The notes under the pieces were generated by a model. It ran no database searches. It was not told where the DNA came from and worked only from the letters and a program-made list of their open reading frames with translations. A stretch of 64,000 bases of DNA, taken from Triatoma infestans. Lineage: Eukaryota; Arthropoda; Insecta; Hemiptera; Reduviidae. The position numbers were made by a program, and so were the translations under genes. The stretch's first letter is position 1. Every line of letters begins with the position of its first letter. The stretch lies in contig JAAEAF010006373.1 of assembly GCA_011037195.1 (NCBI GenBank), positions 108,904-172,903 of the forward strand, in the 5' to 3' direction. Positions 59,001 through 64,000 of the stretch are shown one piece after another.

Positions 59001-62000
59001 ATGCTATCATTGCAAAAATAACTAAATAATTTTTTAGGACAAAATGAAACGTTGGAGCAACAACAGCAAGAAGTTAATTTAATGTTAATGCCACAGAAGC
59101 AAAATGTTAATATAATTGATTTAACCGAAGATGAACCTCATTCTGATGTTCAAAAAGGAACTGACAAGAGGTCAACTCCCGTAAATGGTGGGTAATATGT
59201 AGTATTCAGTTTTAATTATTAATCTTTTATTTTAGTGTTGATTACGATTTTCATATTTCGCTTATTTCAACTGTTAATGAAATCAACTTTAATATTTTGC
59301 TTGAAATTTTTCTCATTCCGAGCAGTTCACGCAGTTCCTGTTTCTTGTTCAAGAGGAAGAATTGCATTCGTGTCAAATTTTTTAAATCATTATGAGACTT
59401 TTCACCATTTAAGGTCTCGTAAATTCCATTATGGTCTTAAATACGAAAAAAAAATGTTTACCTAATGTGAATGTATGTAACACGAAGTGTATGTAGCTCT
59501 AAGTTGACATGTCATTTAGATAGGTACTACCTTCGCCTCTGACAGAAGTCAAAATCTGTCAACCGGAAGTGTGACTTTACTGGATTTTTTTTTCGTGTTT
59601 ATCGAACTTGGCTCCAATTATTTCTCCGCGTACTAACTACGCAAGTAAATATTATCATTTTTATTTGAATCGTTTTCCTAGCAAAATTTTATTTGGAGAG
59701 ATGTGGGAGTGCCTGCAATGTTTAGTTTTTCTCTAAAATGACACTTTAGTGAAATTTTCGATTCTAACAACTATTATTCTTCTATATTAAATGCATTACT
59801 GTAATTCCAAATCTGAAGAAAATTGGTTAACTGGAAGAGCGTTTTTACAGGATTGGTTTAGGATTTTTCTTCGAAACTTGTAATGCTAATATTAAAACCG
59901 ATCACTTTTATTTGTAATATTTCTCTGTAAGAATTTATTTTAGTAGGCTTTTAGTGGATTTATAGAATCTTGAATTTAGGCTTAACTTTATAATCCTGTA
60001 GTTTAGCTGGTTTGTATGGCAGGAACGCCATCCAGGTAAAACTCTAGAAGTCATATCTCTAAAATTCAACAAATATAATCCCCACTACCTATTTATATTT
60101 ATAAATCATGCTAGGGCCAATTAAACTTAAAACTTCCAAGATGGAAGAAAATTTGTCAATTAGAATTGCAGTAAGAGAAAATGAAATCTTGTGTTTCATA
60201 TAGGACTTCATTCATAGATTTTTGTGTGTAGTTCAAAAAGTCGAATCTACTGTTATTAAAGAACTATTATGGATCTTTTGGATTTCAGAAATCGGGTTTA
60301 TAATGTAGTCGCTCGTAAAATGTATTATAAGTACGATGAATATTTATAGTGGTTCGTGGTAAAATTTATTTGTGCTTGCGCTAAACCCAAGCAATTGTAC
60401 ACATCAACGACTTCTACGCCCTGTATGCTATATTAGGGAGGTTGTTGGGGGGGGGGGATTAACGTTAGGCTAGAATACCCGCAGGGATGCCAAGATCCCT
60501 GAAGAAGTGGCCAGTCCATTACCTTCAGTAGTAGTGCTCTTAAATTTGTCTTATTATTTTTTGTTTTTTGGGTTAGCTGAAGATATTGACCACACATATG
60601 GTGTGATAGAACGCTGCCGAATATATATATATAAAAAATTCACTCAGGGACCCCCAAGACAATAGGTTCCATTAAATACACGAATTCGAAGATCAGTCAC
60701 GATCGTAACATTTCCTCAGACAACAGTAAGACAATATAAAAAAAAAAAGGAACTGTGAAACACTCATACAACTTTCTCTTGCTGCAGTTTACAAAATCGT
60801 AATTGACAAATTTTATAGTTAGTATACAAAATTTAATGAAAGTCGCGAAAACTGGAAAAATATTAAAAAGTACAAAAAAAAAATTAAAAAAGTAAAAACG
60901 CACTTCTGGTATTCTAATTTTCTTGAAACTCAGAATTTTGGCAACCTATTTACTTCTCATTAATTTTGTTTAGATGGTAGAATTGAATAATCAACTGAGA
61001 CAGCATTTTAGAGGAAAACAAACCCCACTCCTCCCCCAAAAGCCCCCTTAAATGACTTTACCCGGAGAATGTTACAAATAAAAGTTGTAGCTCTTTGTGT
61101 AGTTCACATTCTTAGATTAAAAAAAAAATCATTGGAGCCGTTTTTAAGAACATAGCAGAAAACTGAAAAATACTTTGCAGTAAAAATGCACTTCCGATCA
61201 CCCGATTTTGTTCAAACTTGAATTTCAGCAACATATTTAATATATTATTTAGATGATAGAATTCTGTAATAAACTCAAATAGCACCTTAGAGGAAAACCT
61301 AACCCCACCCCTCCCCCTAAGAACTCTTAAATGAATTTTCCCGGAGAAATGTTTCAAATAAACGTTGTAGCTTCTTTGTATGTTACTTCATATACATAGT
61401 TTTAAGATATCTGTACCTAATTTAAAGAAAATCATTGGAGCTATTTTCGAGAAAATCGCAAACAAGTGAAAAAACTATTCAGTAAAGTGGTTCTTTCGGT
61501 TGAGGAATTTCGATACATAACTTATTTTCGGATTCCATAATGATAACTAAAGAGAATATCGTGTTTGATCTATCTGCGATTTTTCGTTTTTTAACTATGC
61601 TGTTCACATACATAACACACAACACACAGACCCTTTTCTAAAAACCATTTTTTTGGGATTCAGGGGACTTCAATATGTTTATTTCTAGTGAAAACACGAT
61701 AACGAGAATTTGACACGATTACAATACTTCCTCTTACTAGGAGTAAGAGAAAGTTAATAAGAGTTATATTTCGCTTCGCAACAAGGGCAAGATTTCCCTA
61801 ATAATGGAAAATGTTTTAAATTTTTTACAGATGTCAGCGAAATTATTGAGATTCCTAGTGATTCTGAGGAAAAAGAAAGTTCATTAGTGAATCAACAAAA
61901 GTTGGTTAAACCACTAGGAAAGAATAGTAATAGTAATAATAATAATAATTATAATAATAATAATAATAATAATAATTCTCTATTAAAATCTACGATCACA

Positions 62001-62911
62001 GTTACAAAAGAAATTACCGAAAATTCTTTACGCCAGTTCCGATTCTCTAGAAATACAACTATACCCACCAGTGTTGGATACATAATATCCTCGCCACGGA
62101 CATCTACCGCTACAACCTCCTCCAGTGATAGGTATAATATTCATTTTATTAATAATAGTTAAAAAGGGTTTTTGTTTATGTTAAAGATAAAGTTTTGAAA
62201 CAAATAATGCAATATTCTAACAATGTGTGTGCATGTGTATTCTCTCGTCAGATTTTTTTTTTTAATTTTTGGAGGAACTTATTAGTTATTTCTATTAAAT
62301 ATTTTTTGGAAAATAACCGTGATAAAGTTTGTATCTCAAGAAATAAATTCATGATTCTTGTTCTACCAATATGTTGGTCAGTGAAAGCTCTAACTAAAAA
62401 CTGATGTATTTTCAGTATTTTCCTTTGGTGCTAATTCTTTTCTTGTATAAACGCTAACTTTTCAGCCTAATCCCCTTAATTTAAGAAGTGTTAATTAGAA
62501 ATTTTAATAATCAGTTGTTTTTCTTTGTTTTTTTTTTTAGTTCTTTTATATTTAATAACCATCGTATATTAACGAGAGGTGTATTAAAAAAAAGAAATAA
62601 ACAATTATACTTATTGAAACTACTAAAATTTGTTGTGTTTAGAATAAAAATTTCACCATTTTCAAGTGGAAGTTCGCCATTGTTGAATTCAGATTGGAAG
62701 AAAATTAACGAAGCACTAGGAAATATATTTACTAACAGCCCATCAAAGGCTAGTGGTAGTAATACAAAATCATCACTAATTATTACTAGTACCCCTTCGC
62801 CCTCTTCCAGATTGCCGAGCAGTTCACCCGTTGTAGATACACCACAAATCACACCTGAATCAACTCGTCCCGTAGGTGTAGAAAATCGTTCGCCCGAAAT
62901 CAGGGTTATAG
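40863..62911 (+). CDS. Unnamed C2H2 zinc-finger nuclear protein with SUMO-interacting motifs, 3' end outside window
   Basis: I do not recognise the orthologue. Exons: 40863-41038, 43072-43138, 43229-43302, 47320-47792, 48511-48964, 49732-50027, 50111-50181, 50277-50400, 52826-52980, 53053-53346, 55121-55276, 55350-55554, 55669-55770, 59038-59187, 61831-62131, 62643-62911. Phases agree at all junctions, giving at least 1122 residues. Residues 1-110 are helical and resemble a TFIIS N-terminal/LW domain (weak). Then basic clusters (PKKRKIKNRK, AKKKKKV), at least six C2H2 fingers, an acidic stretch, IIDLTEDE and IIEIPSDSEE (SUMO-interacting type), an Asn run and a Ser/Pro-rich end. Two fingers are completed only across splice junctions with exact CX2CX12HX3-4H spacing, strong proof of the model. 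Likely a nuclear transcription or chromatin factor (inference). An in-frame upstream exon is possible, since no stop lies between the acceptor at 40848 and the ATG. Confidence 0.85.
41140..42240 (-). mobile_element. Degenerate mariner-like transposase, split by a SINE
   Basis: Minus strand pieces in order: FQKFNSGHLDFRKKDR (about 42080-42130), then past the SINE LTLQHCDRRMDTCQFLLKN (about 41630) and HHELVPGGLSMNSDLYC (about 41440-41490), which follow the mariner transposase order (helix-turn-helix region, QRRVDxC, then YELL.PG...NxDxYC). The catalytic boxes are not preserved and stops are many. Confidence 0.6.
41785..42031 (+). repeat. tRNA-derived SINE, first family (plus copy)
   Basis: B-box GAGTTCGAGTCC at about 41856, body CCTTAGATTTTCTCTTCCTA, TCCGGTGATGGACAGTGTTG, CAGTGCACTG and an A-rich tail. 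It interrupts the mariner remnant; flanks AGCATTAATGAAG and AGCATTTCGTGAAG look like a decayed target duplication. Confidence 0.82.
42640..42914 (+). repeat. tRNA-derived SINE, first family (best plus copy)
   Basis: A-box GGGATTAGCTCAGTGGTAG, B-box GAGTTTGAGTCC, the shared body (CCTAGGAACCTCTGCAGCTC, GGCCGGCAGTGCACTGACAA) and a closing A-rich tail (AATTAAAAAAAAAAAATT). The tRNA part lacks an acceptor stem, so it is not a tRNA gene. It lies in intron A-B of the zinc-finger gene. Confidence 0.87.
43072..43138 (+). CDS. Zinc-finger gene exon B
   Basis: 67 nt: CDPVVLLESSKTIMKTLLTF. Acceptor CTTTTTCAG, donor AGG|GTGAGA. With exon C it resembles the hydrophobic pattern of a TFIIS N-terminal domain. 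Confidence 0.75.
43229..43302 (+). CDS. Zinc-finger gene exon C
   Basis: 74 nt: LSCISPEVIGFIRRLMHDVY. Splicing at AGGAA|GTAAAT avoids an in-frame stop and joins to exon D, giving RMRKLWEVYK. Confidence 0.75.
43303..43744. other. Zinc-finger gene intron C-D, left part
   Basis: About 440 bp without recognised repeat. Confidence 0.4.
43745..46190 (+). repeat. Family B repeat, copy split by a retrotransposon
   Basis: Left part 43745-43879 (GCTGAGCTAGATTTTGCTTG, AAACCCAGATAGTTGCACAC, CTCTGGAGCCTTGTGTA); right part 46053-46190 (CTCTGGAGCCTTGTGTA, ATTAGCCTATGAGTTCTGGA, GGGATACCCAAAAGGATGCC). The element at 43880-46052 sits between them. Confidence 0.7.
43880..46052 (-). mobile_element. Non-LTR retrotransposon with 17 bp target duplication, internally deleted
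   Basis: Minus strand: FVVDFKSAFDSIDHLRS (about 45650), LLAFADDFVLLSSER (about 45370), VNSYKYLGVTLTSNLSLNQH (about 45170), a C-terminal zinc-like KLCSLCNYKEEED...KCPILTEF (about 44430-44490), then a 3' UTR and an AAT-type tail at 43880. Exact 17 bp duplication CTCTGGAGCCTTGTGTA at 43863-43879 and 46053-46069. The apparent 5' UTR at 45900-46052 joins directly to reverse transcriptase, so endonuclease and ORF1 are deleted. Related to the minus-strand element at 14021-19042. Confidence 0.88.
46330..46575. mobile_element. Inverted-repeat element (MITE-like)
   Basis: The left arm AACACTTGAGATCCGGGTTG...CTGCGTCAGTGGTTTGCTAG is inverted relative to the right arm CTAGCAAATCTGTGACGTGG...AACCCGGAACTTAAATATTT. 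A third, partial copy lies in the Gypsy remnant at about 21955-22100. The centre has an AAGCTTCTTCAGCTTC / CTTGAAGAAGCTCATT hairpin. Confidence 0.7.
46612..46790 (+). repeat. SINE tail fragments, first family
   Basis: Two tail blocks, GAGCCGGTAGTGCATCGAGA and AGGCCGGCAGTGCACTGAGA, each followed by AGGCTCC, about 120 bp apart; the tRNA heads are missing. Confidence 0.65.
46940..47160 (-). repeat. SINE, second family (copy 2)
   Basis: GGCGCAAGGGCCCATGGAGG and CCAAGGTCTGCCATACG match the end block of the copy at 12413-12640, and TTTCTCGCACCAAA matches its head side. It lies about 160 bp before exon D. Confidence 0.55.
47320..47792 (+). CDS. Zinc-finger gene exon D
   Basis: 473 nt: LWEVYKIHGTYEVPKRRRGG, hydrophilic and Lys-rich, ending near a likely nuclear localisation signal SPKKRKIKNRKW. 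Donor CAGG|GTAAGA. Confidence 0.82.
47793..48510. other. Zinc-finger gene intron D-E
   Basis: 718 bp. A tRNA-like B-box GTTCGAGTCCC at about 48230 may mark an old SINE head; the rest is unassigned. Confidence 0.4.
48511..48964 (+). CDS. Zinc-finger gene exon E
   Basis: 454 nt: AKKKKKVDNSNKGD, an acidic/polar stretch, then WEERLRVQREYYQNEMSKVA and NELTSKMDISLTTYGHAV. Donor GACCT|GTAAGT. Confidence 0.85.
48965..49731. other. Zinc-finger gene intron E-F
   Basis: 767 bp with oligo-T runs; no feature recognised. Confidence 0.45.
49732..50027 (+). CDS. Zinc-finger gene exon F, fingers 1 and 2
   Basis: 296 nt. Finger 1: ECTGENC...NHAVSTH (CX4CX12HX4H). Finger 2: FCSMCG...MYHLVAYH. Preceded by WKIEPNTNSTYVGILKATRY. 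Confidence 0.87.
50111..50181 (+). CDS. Zinc-finger gene exon G
   Basis: 71 nt linker: FPSFEAQAQSKMKIESPLNK. Donor AACAAG|GTCAGT, phase 0. Confidence 0.75.
50277..50400 (+). CDS. Zinc-finger gene exon H, finger 3 (degenerate)
   Basis: 124 nt: YKCSKCSFSSGLFSEALNHF. The spacing CX2CX12H is kept, but the final histidine position is Tyr (HFSFEY). Confidence 0.82.
50401..50832. other. Zinc-finger gene intron H-I, left part
   Basis: 432 bp, unassigned; a GCAGTGGTCTG at about 50759 resembles a hAT end but has no partner found. Confidence 0.35.
50833..51601. mobile_element. hAT-like non-autonomous element
   Basis: Ends in CAGTGGTTTAC on the left and GAAAACCACTG on the right; CAGTGGTT is a common hAT terminus. 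Flanking 8-mers TCTTACAG and ATTTACAG match at 6 of 8. Subterminal segments TTTCGCCTCAATAAATT and ATGTGACTGCTGC recur inverted on the far side. No transposase. Confidence 0.5.
51775..52480 (+). mobile_element. Family C repeat element, copy 4
   Basis: Carries CATCTGACACGAAGG, CCAATCGAAAGTGCGATCTT, TTTTCGAAAACAG, CCTATCACATTTATTTGTAA and a second GTTAACAAGAAGTGCGAG about 285 bp later. The conserved termini are absent, so both ends are decayed. Confidence 0.6.
52826..52980 (+). CDS. Zinc-finger gene exon I, fingers 4 and 5
   Basis: 155 nt: CIYCSK...LCDHMELYH (CX2CX12HX4H) and CSECHYRSVSPSNTLNH, whose last histidine is supplied by exon J. Donor CATTAT|GTAAGA. Confidence 0.87.
53053..53346 (+). 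CDS. Zinc-finger gene exon J
   Basis: 294 nt. YDEH completes finger 5; an atypical VCSHPEG...FVNHLTTC element follows, then FECSLCGTKIGAAYKLRQ, the first half of a finger closed by exon K. Confidence 0.87.
53658..54592 (+). mobile_element. Mariner transposon, internally deleted, near-perfect termini
   Basis: Element 53660-54590 (931 bp, against about 1.3 kb usual) with TA duplications on both sides. The 30 bp terminal repeats start CGAGGCATGTCCAG and differ at one position. A remnant transposase frame at 53827-54438 has TGDETWVAHY, VCLLHDNARSHTA and SPDLAPSDYYLF, the D,D34D triad of mariners; here only 27 residues lie between the second and third Asp, and the N-terminal DNA-binding region is missing. 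Non-autonomous and probably young. It lies in intron J-K of the zinc-finger gene. Confidence 0.92.
54605..54770 (-). repeat. Hammerhead-family repeat copy
   Basis: Minus strand at 54652-54624 reads CTGAGGATGGAGGAAATCC, then GAAACCGGAC; upstream TTTGACAAACTTGATGAATT parallels AACTTGGTGAATTTGC in the palindrome arms at 29.3 kb. The cleavage triplet would be GAC. Confidence 0.6.
54771..55120. other. Zinc-finger gene intron J-K, right part
   Basis: 350 bp, nothing recognised. Confidence 0.4.
55121..55276 (+). CDS. Zinc-finger gene exon K, last finger
   Basis: 156 nt: HFESH closes the previous finger; ICVYCG...FLQEHLYKIH is a further complete CX2CX12HX4H finger. Confidence 0.87.
55350..55554 (+). 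CDS. Zinc-finger gene exon L
   Basis: 205 nt acidic exon: YETELEDLIEVSIEMEELQ. No known domain. Ends phase 1. Confidence 0.8.
55669..55770 (+). CDS. Zinc-finger gene exon M
   Basis: 102 nt, phase 1 at both ends, acidic (CETESELQENCVSEG). Being symmetric it can be skipped without a frameshift. Confidence 0.75.
56005..56895 (+). mobile_element. Family C repeat element, copy 5
   Basis: Left end ACTTTCTCTTACTCTTACTA, right end AGAGCAAGAGAAAGCCGTAT and GTGTTTTACC. Two internal monomers, each with CACTTTTATTTGAAACATTT, lie about 285 bp apart (56351 and 56635). Confidence 0.78.
56896..57595. other. Zinc-finger gene intron M-O, part
   Basis: 700 bp. Holds a fragment TTTTATCCAGCATTGCAGAC (about 57126) like the right flank of the 29.3 kb palindrome, and an open segment 57199-57358 with good splice sites that does not fit the phase of its neighbours. 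Confidence 0.4.
57596..58110 (+). mobile_element. Jockey-like reverse transcriptase C-terminal fragment
   Basis: Reads QNKMLTQMAIWKTENN, then YKTIVKPLCI, KLIKGYKAWDKRDA and RRERKLVEVSALVDKALNRI with stops between, resembling the post-catalytic part of Jockey-type polyproteins (YK..I.P...Y...LWG). No catalytic box. Confidence 0.4.
58138..58996 (-). mobile_element. Family C repeat element, copy 6
   Basis: Left end GTGTGAAATACACACGAATT then TCTCTTGCACT; right end TCTCTTACTAGGAGTAAAAG. Internal TAAATCGCACTTCTAGTTAA and AAAGTCGCAATTCCGGTTGA mark two monomers about 280 bp apart. It ends about 40 bp before exon O. Confidence 0.78.
59038..59187 (+). CDS. Zinc-finger gene exon O, SUMO-interacting motif
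   Basis: 150 nt, phase 1 at both ends. GQNETLEQQQQEVNL, then NIIDLTEDEPHSD, a canonical hydrophobic core plus acidic tail. The acceptor lies about 40 bp after a family C repeat. Confidence 0.8.
59330..60210 (+). mobile_element. Family C repeat element, copy 7
   Basis: Left end TTCTTGTTCAAGAGGAAG, right end GCAGTAAGAGAAAATG and TTGTGTTTCA. Monomer marks CTGTCAACCGGAAGTGTGAC (59558) and GGTTAACTGGAAGAGCG (59825) lie 267 bp apart. Confidence 0.75.
60345..60530 (+). repeat. Family B repeat, copy 3
   Basis: GCGCTAAACCCAAGCAATTG, ACACATCAACGACTTCT, TAGAATACCCGCAGGGATGC and CAAGATCCCTGAAGAAGTGG follow the same order as the other copies; it includes a G9 run. Confidence 0.65.
60740..61757 (-). mobile_element. 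Family C repeat element, copy 8 (longest)
   Basis: Left end GTGAAACACTCATACAACTT, right end CCTCTTACTAGGAGTAAGAG. Monomers: ACCCGGAGAATGTTACAAAT (61060) and CCCGGAGAAATGTTTCAAAT (61340) lie about 280 bp apart, each preceded by CCCC-rich AACCCCACCCCTCC. It ends about 75 bp before exon P. Confidence 0.78.
61831..62131 (+). CDS. Zinc-finger gene exon P, second SUMO-type motif and Asn tract
   Basis: 301 nt. EIIEIPSDSEEKES, then an Asn-rich run from an AAT repeat (about 61935-61976), then a Ser/Thr-rich end. Again about 75 bp after a family C repeat. Confidence 0.8.
62132..62642. other. Zinc-finger gene intron P-Q
   Basis: 511 bp, T-rich; no repeat recognised. It includes the alternative acceptor at 62540. 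Confidence 0.45.
62643..62911 (+). CDS. Zinc-finger gene exon Q (last seen)
   Basis: 269 nt: IKISPFSSGSSPLLNSDWKK, Ser/Pro-rich, ending RSPEIRVI and G at a GTAAGA donor. An alternative acceptor at 62540 gives a longer open exon, but its extra part looks like a pyrimidine-rich intron. Confidence 0.7.
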
Positions 62912-64000
62912 GTAAGAAATGTATAAATAAAGTTATTTGTGTTTTTCAAACATTCAAAATGTAACGCTAAATTCTGGGTTATCATTCAGAACAAATGCAT
63001 ACAAAATTTTCAGTTTTTAACGGCGATAAAATCAGTGGTTTTTGTTTAAAGCTGAAGTACCTTATATACCAGACTTGATTTGTGTGACTTGAATATTGAG
63101 GCGGTTCCAAAAACAGGTCTTTAGACTTTCATTTTATTTCAAACTATGCATCAATGCACACGCACTTCAAAAAAGTACACGCCTCTGTTGTCGGAAGCTT
63201 CATATTGATTTCAAGAGACTCTGGTCACTATAAAGTTTACTTTAAAGAAAAAAGAGAATGTTTAAATGACGTGTTAATTACATATCTGTGTATTCACAAT
63301 TCTTCGTTATAAGATTGGTCCCTAACCTTTTTTTTAAGTCATACCTTCATCTGCCAACTTTAGCCCTGTATCTTCTCATGACTGTCGTCTTCCTGGCACT
63401 TCTTTCGTTACTGACAACGATGAGCTGTTGAGAATCTTAGGGAGAGGAATATCTCAGGATAGCGCTGACTGGACTCTAACTCAGCTCCGCATTCCAATCT
63501 AGCGCGCTATCACTGATCCATTTCCGCCACTTGTAATTCTCTTAATTTTCTCCGATACTCAGTATTAATAATACTCAACCATATCAAACAAGTCGTATTA
63601 ATATCAGAAAAAAAGATATACTTCGAATTTGACGTTATAGGAAAGCCTCAGTCCGTATAGCCAAACCAGAGTTGAAGCTAACTGGGTTGCACCAATGACG
63701 TGGCCATAGTTTGTTACTGGATCTTCTTTTCTGACGCAAGTCAAGTCTGGATTCTGTGGCTCCTTCGAGATACATCGGTTCCTTTGGGTGCAAATTCCTT
63801 AAAAACCTTTTTATTTTTATTTAAAAACTTAAGAGAAAAAAACTCGATAAGAAAATTCGTTAAGGAAATTTATTAGAGTAATTTAATATTTTTAGGCAAT
63901 TAAAATATTTTCAGAAATCAGAAATTGCGCTTCGTCCCAACTTTTTTTTTTATTCTCTGCTTATAATATTGCTCATTCAAACGTTATTGTCTGCAGGGCT
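62912..64000. other. Zinc-finger gene intron at right edge
   Basis: About 1.09 kb to the window end; only a decayed SINE (63385-63535) is recognised. The next exon must begin in phase 1 to the right. Confidence 0.45.
63385..63535 (-). repeat. tRNA-derived SINE, first family (decayed copy)
   Basis: Minus strand: ATGGATCAGTGATAGCGCGC (A-box side), GAGTTAGAGTCC (B-box side), AGCGCTATCCTGAGATATTC, CTCAACAGCTCATC, following the order of the better copies. Confidence 0.6.

Noticed and set aside
62541..62642. Longer version of exon Q from an acceptor at 62540
   Set aside because: It is open and in phase, but the extra segment is hydrophobic and pyrimidine-rich before a second good acceptor (GTTGTGTTTAG) and looks like an intron. 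RNA evidence would decide.

Overview
This window is nuclear DNA of an arthropod, most likely an insect. It is AT-rich, has GT-AG introns, is crowded with transposons, and carries three proteins that match insect families closely. No prokaryotic, plasmid or phage feature is visible. I reconstructed four split genes exon by exon by following reading phase and splice sites: OPLAH (5-oxoprolinase, minus strand, 16 exons, its end cut by base 1), Rab39 (plus strand, complete), ABCE1 (minus strand, complete) and a large gene with C2H2 zinc fingers and likely SUMO-interacting motifs (plus strand, 16 exons seen, open at the right edge) that I cannot name.

Layout. Bases 1-22680 hold OPLAH. Its introns 1 and 2 (9.2 and 6.7 kb) contain a 1.1 kb TATG microsatellite, three broken non-LTR retrotransposons (one nested in another), a Ty3/Gypsy remnant and several tRNA-derived SINEs. 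OPLAH and Rab39 start head to head 389 bp apart (22681-23069). Rab39 runs to about 27.0 kb. Bases 27.0-32.3 kb are intergenic, with a 351 bp palindrome, Penelope-like hammerhead motifs and a BEL/Pao integrase remnant. ABCE1 lies at 32.3-38.4 kb, then about 2.4 kb of divergent intergenic DNA, then the zinc-finger gene from 40.86 kb to the right edge, with introns full of repeats.

The genes are ordinary housekeeping neighbours and do not form a pathway: glutathione-cycle hydrolase, endosomal small GTPase, ribosome-recycling ATPase and a nuclear regulator. The unusual content is the mobile fraction. (1) Very short elements (about 80-140 bp) have 12-15 bp target-site duplications, and one or more carry a hammerhead-ribozyme-like core. 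(2) A family about 0.7-1 kb long, here called family C, has ACTTTCTCTTACT termini, terminal hairpins and internal monomers of about 270-290 bp; it occurs at least eight times, two copies ending just upstream of the acceptors of the SUMO-motif exons. (3) Two nested retrotransposon insertions are datable from exact target duplications. (4) One mariner copy is internally deleted but has nearly perfect termini.

All homology calls come from reading translated sequence and remembered family motifs; no search was run.
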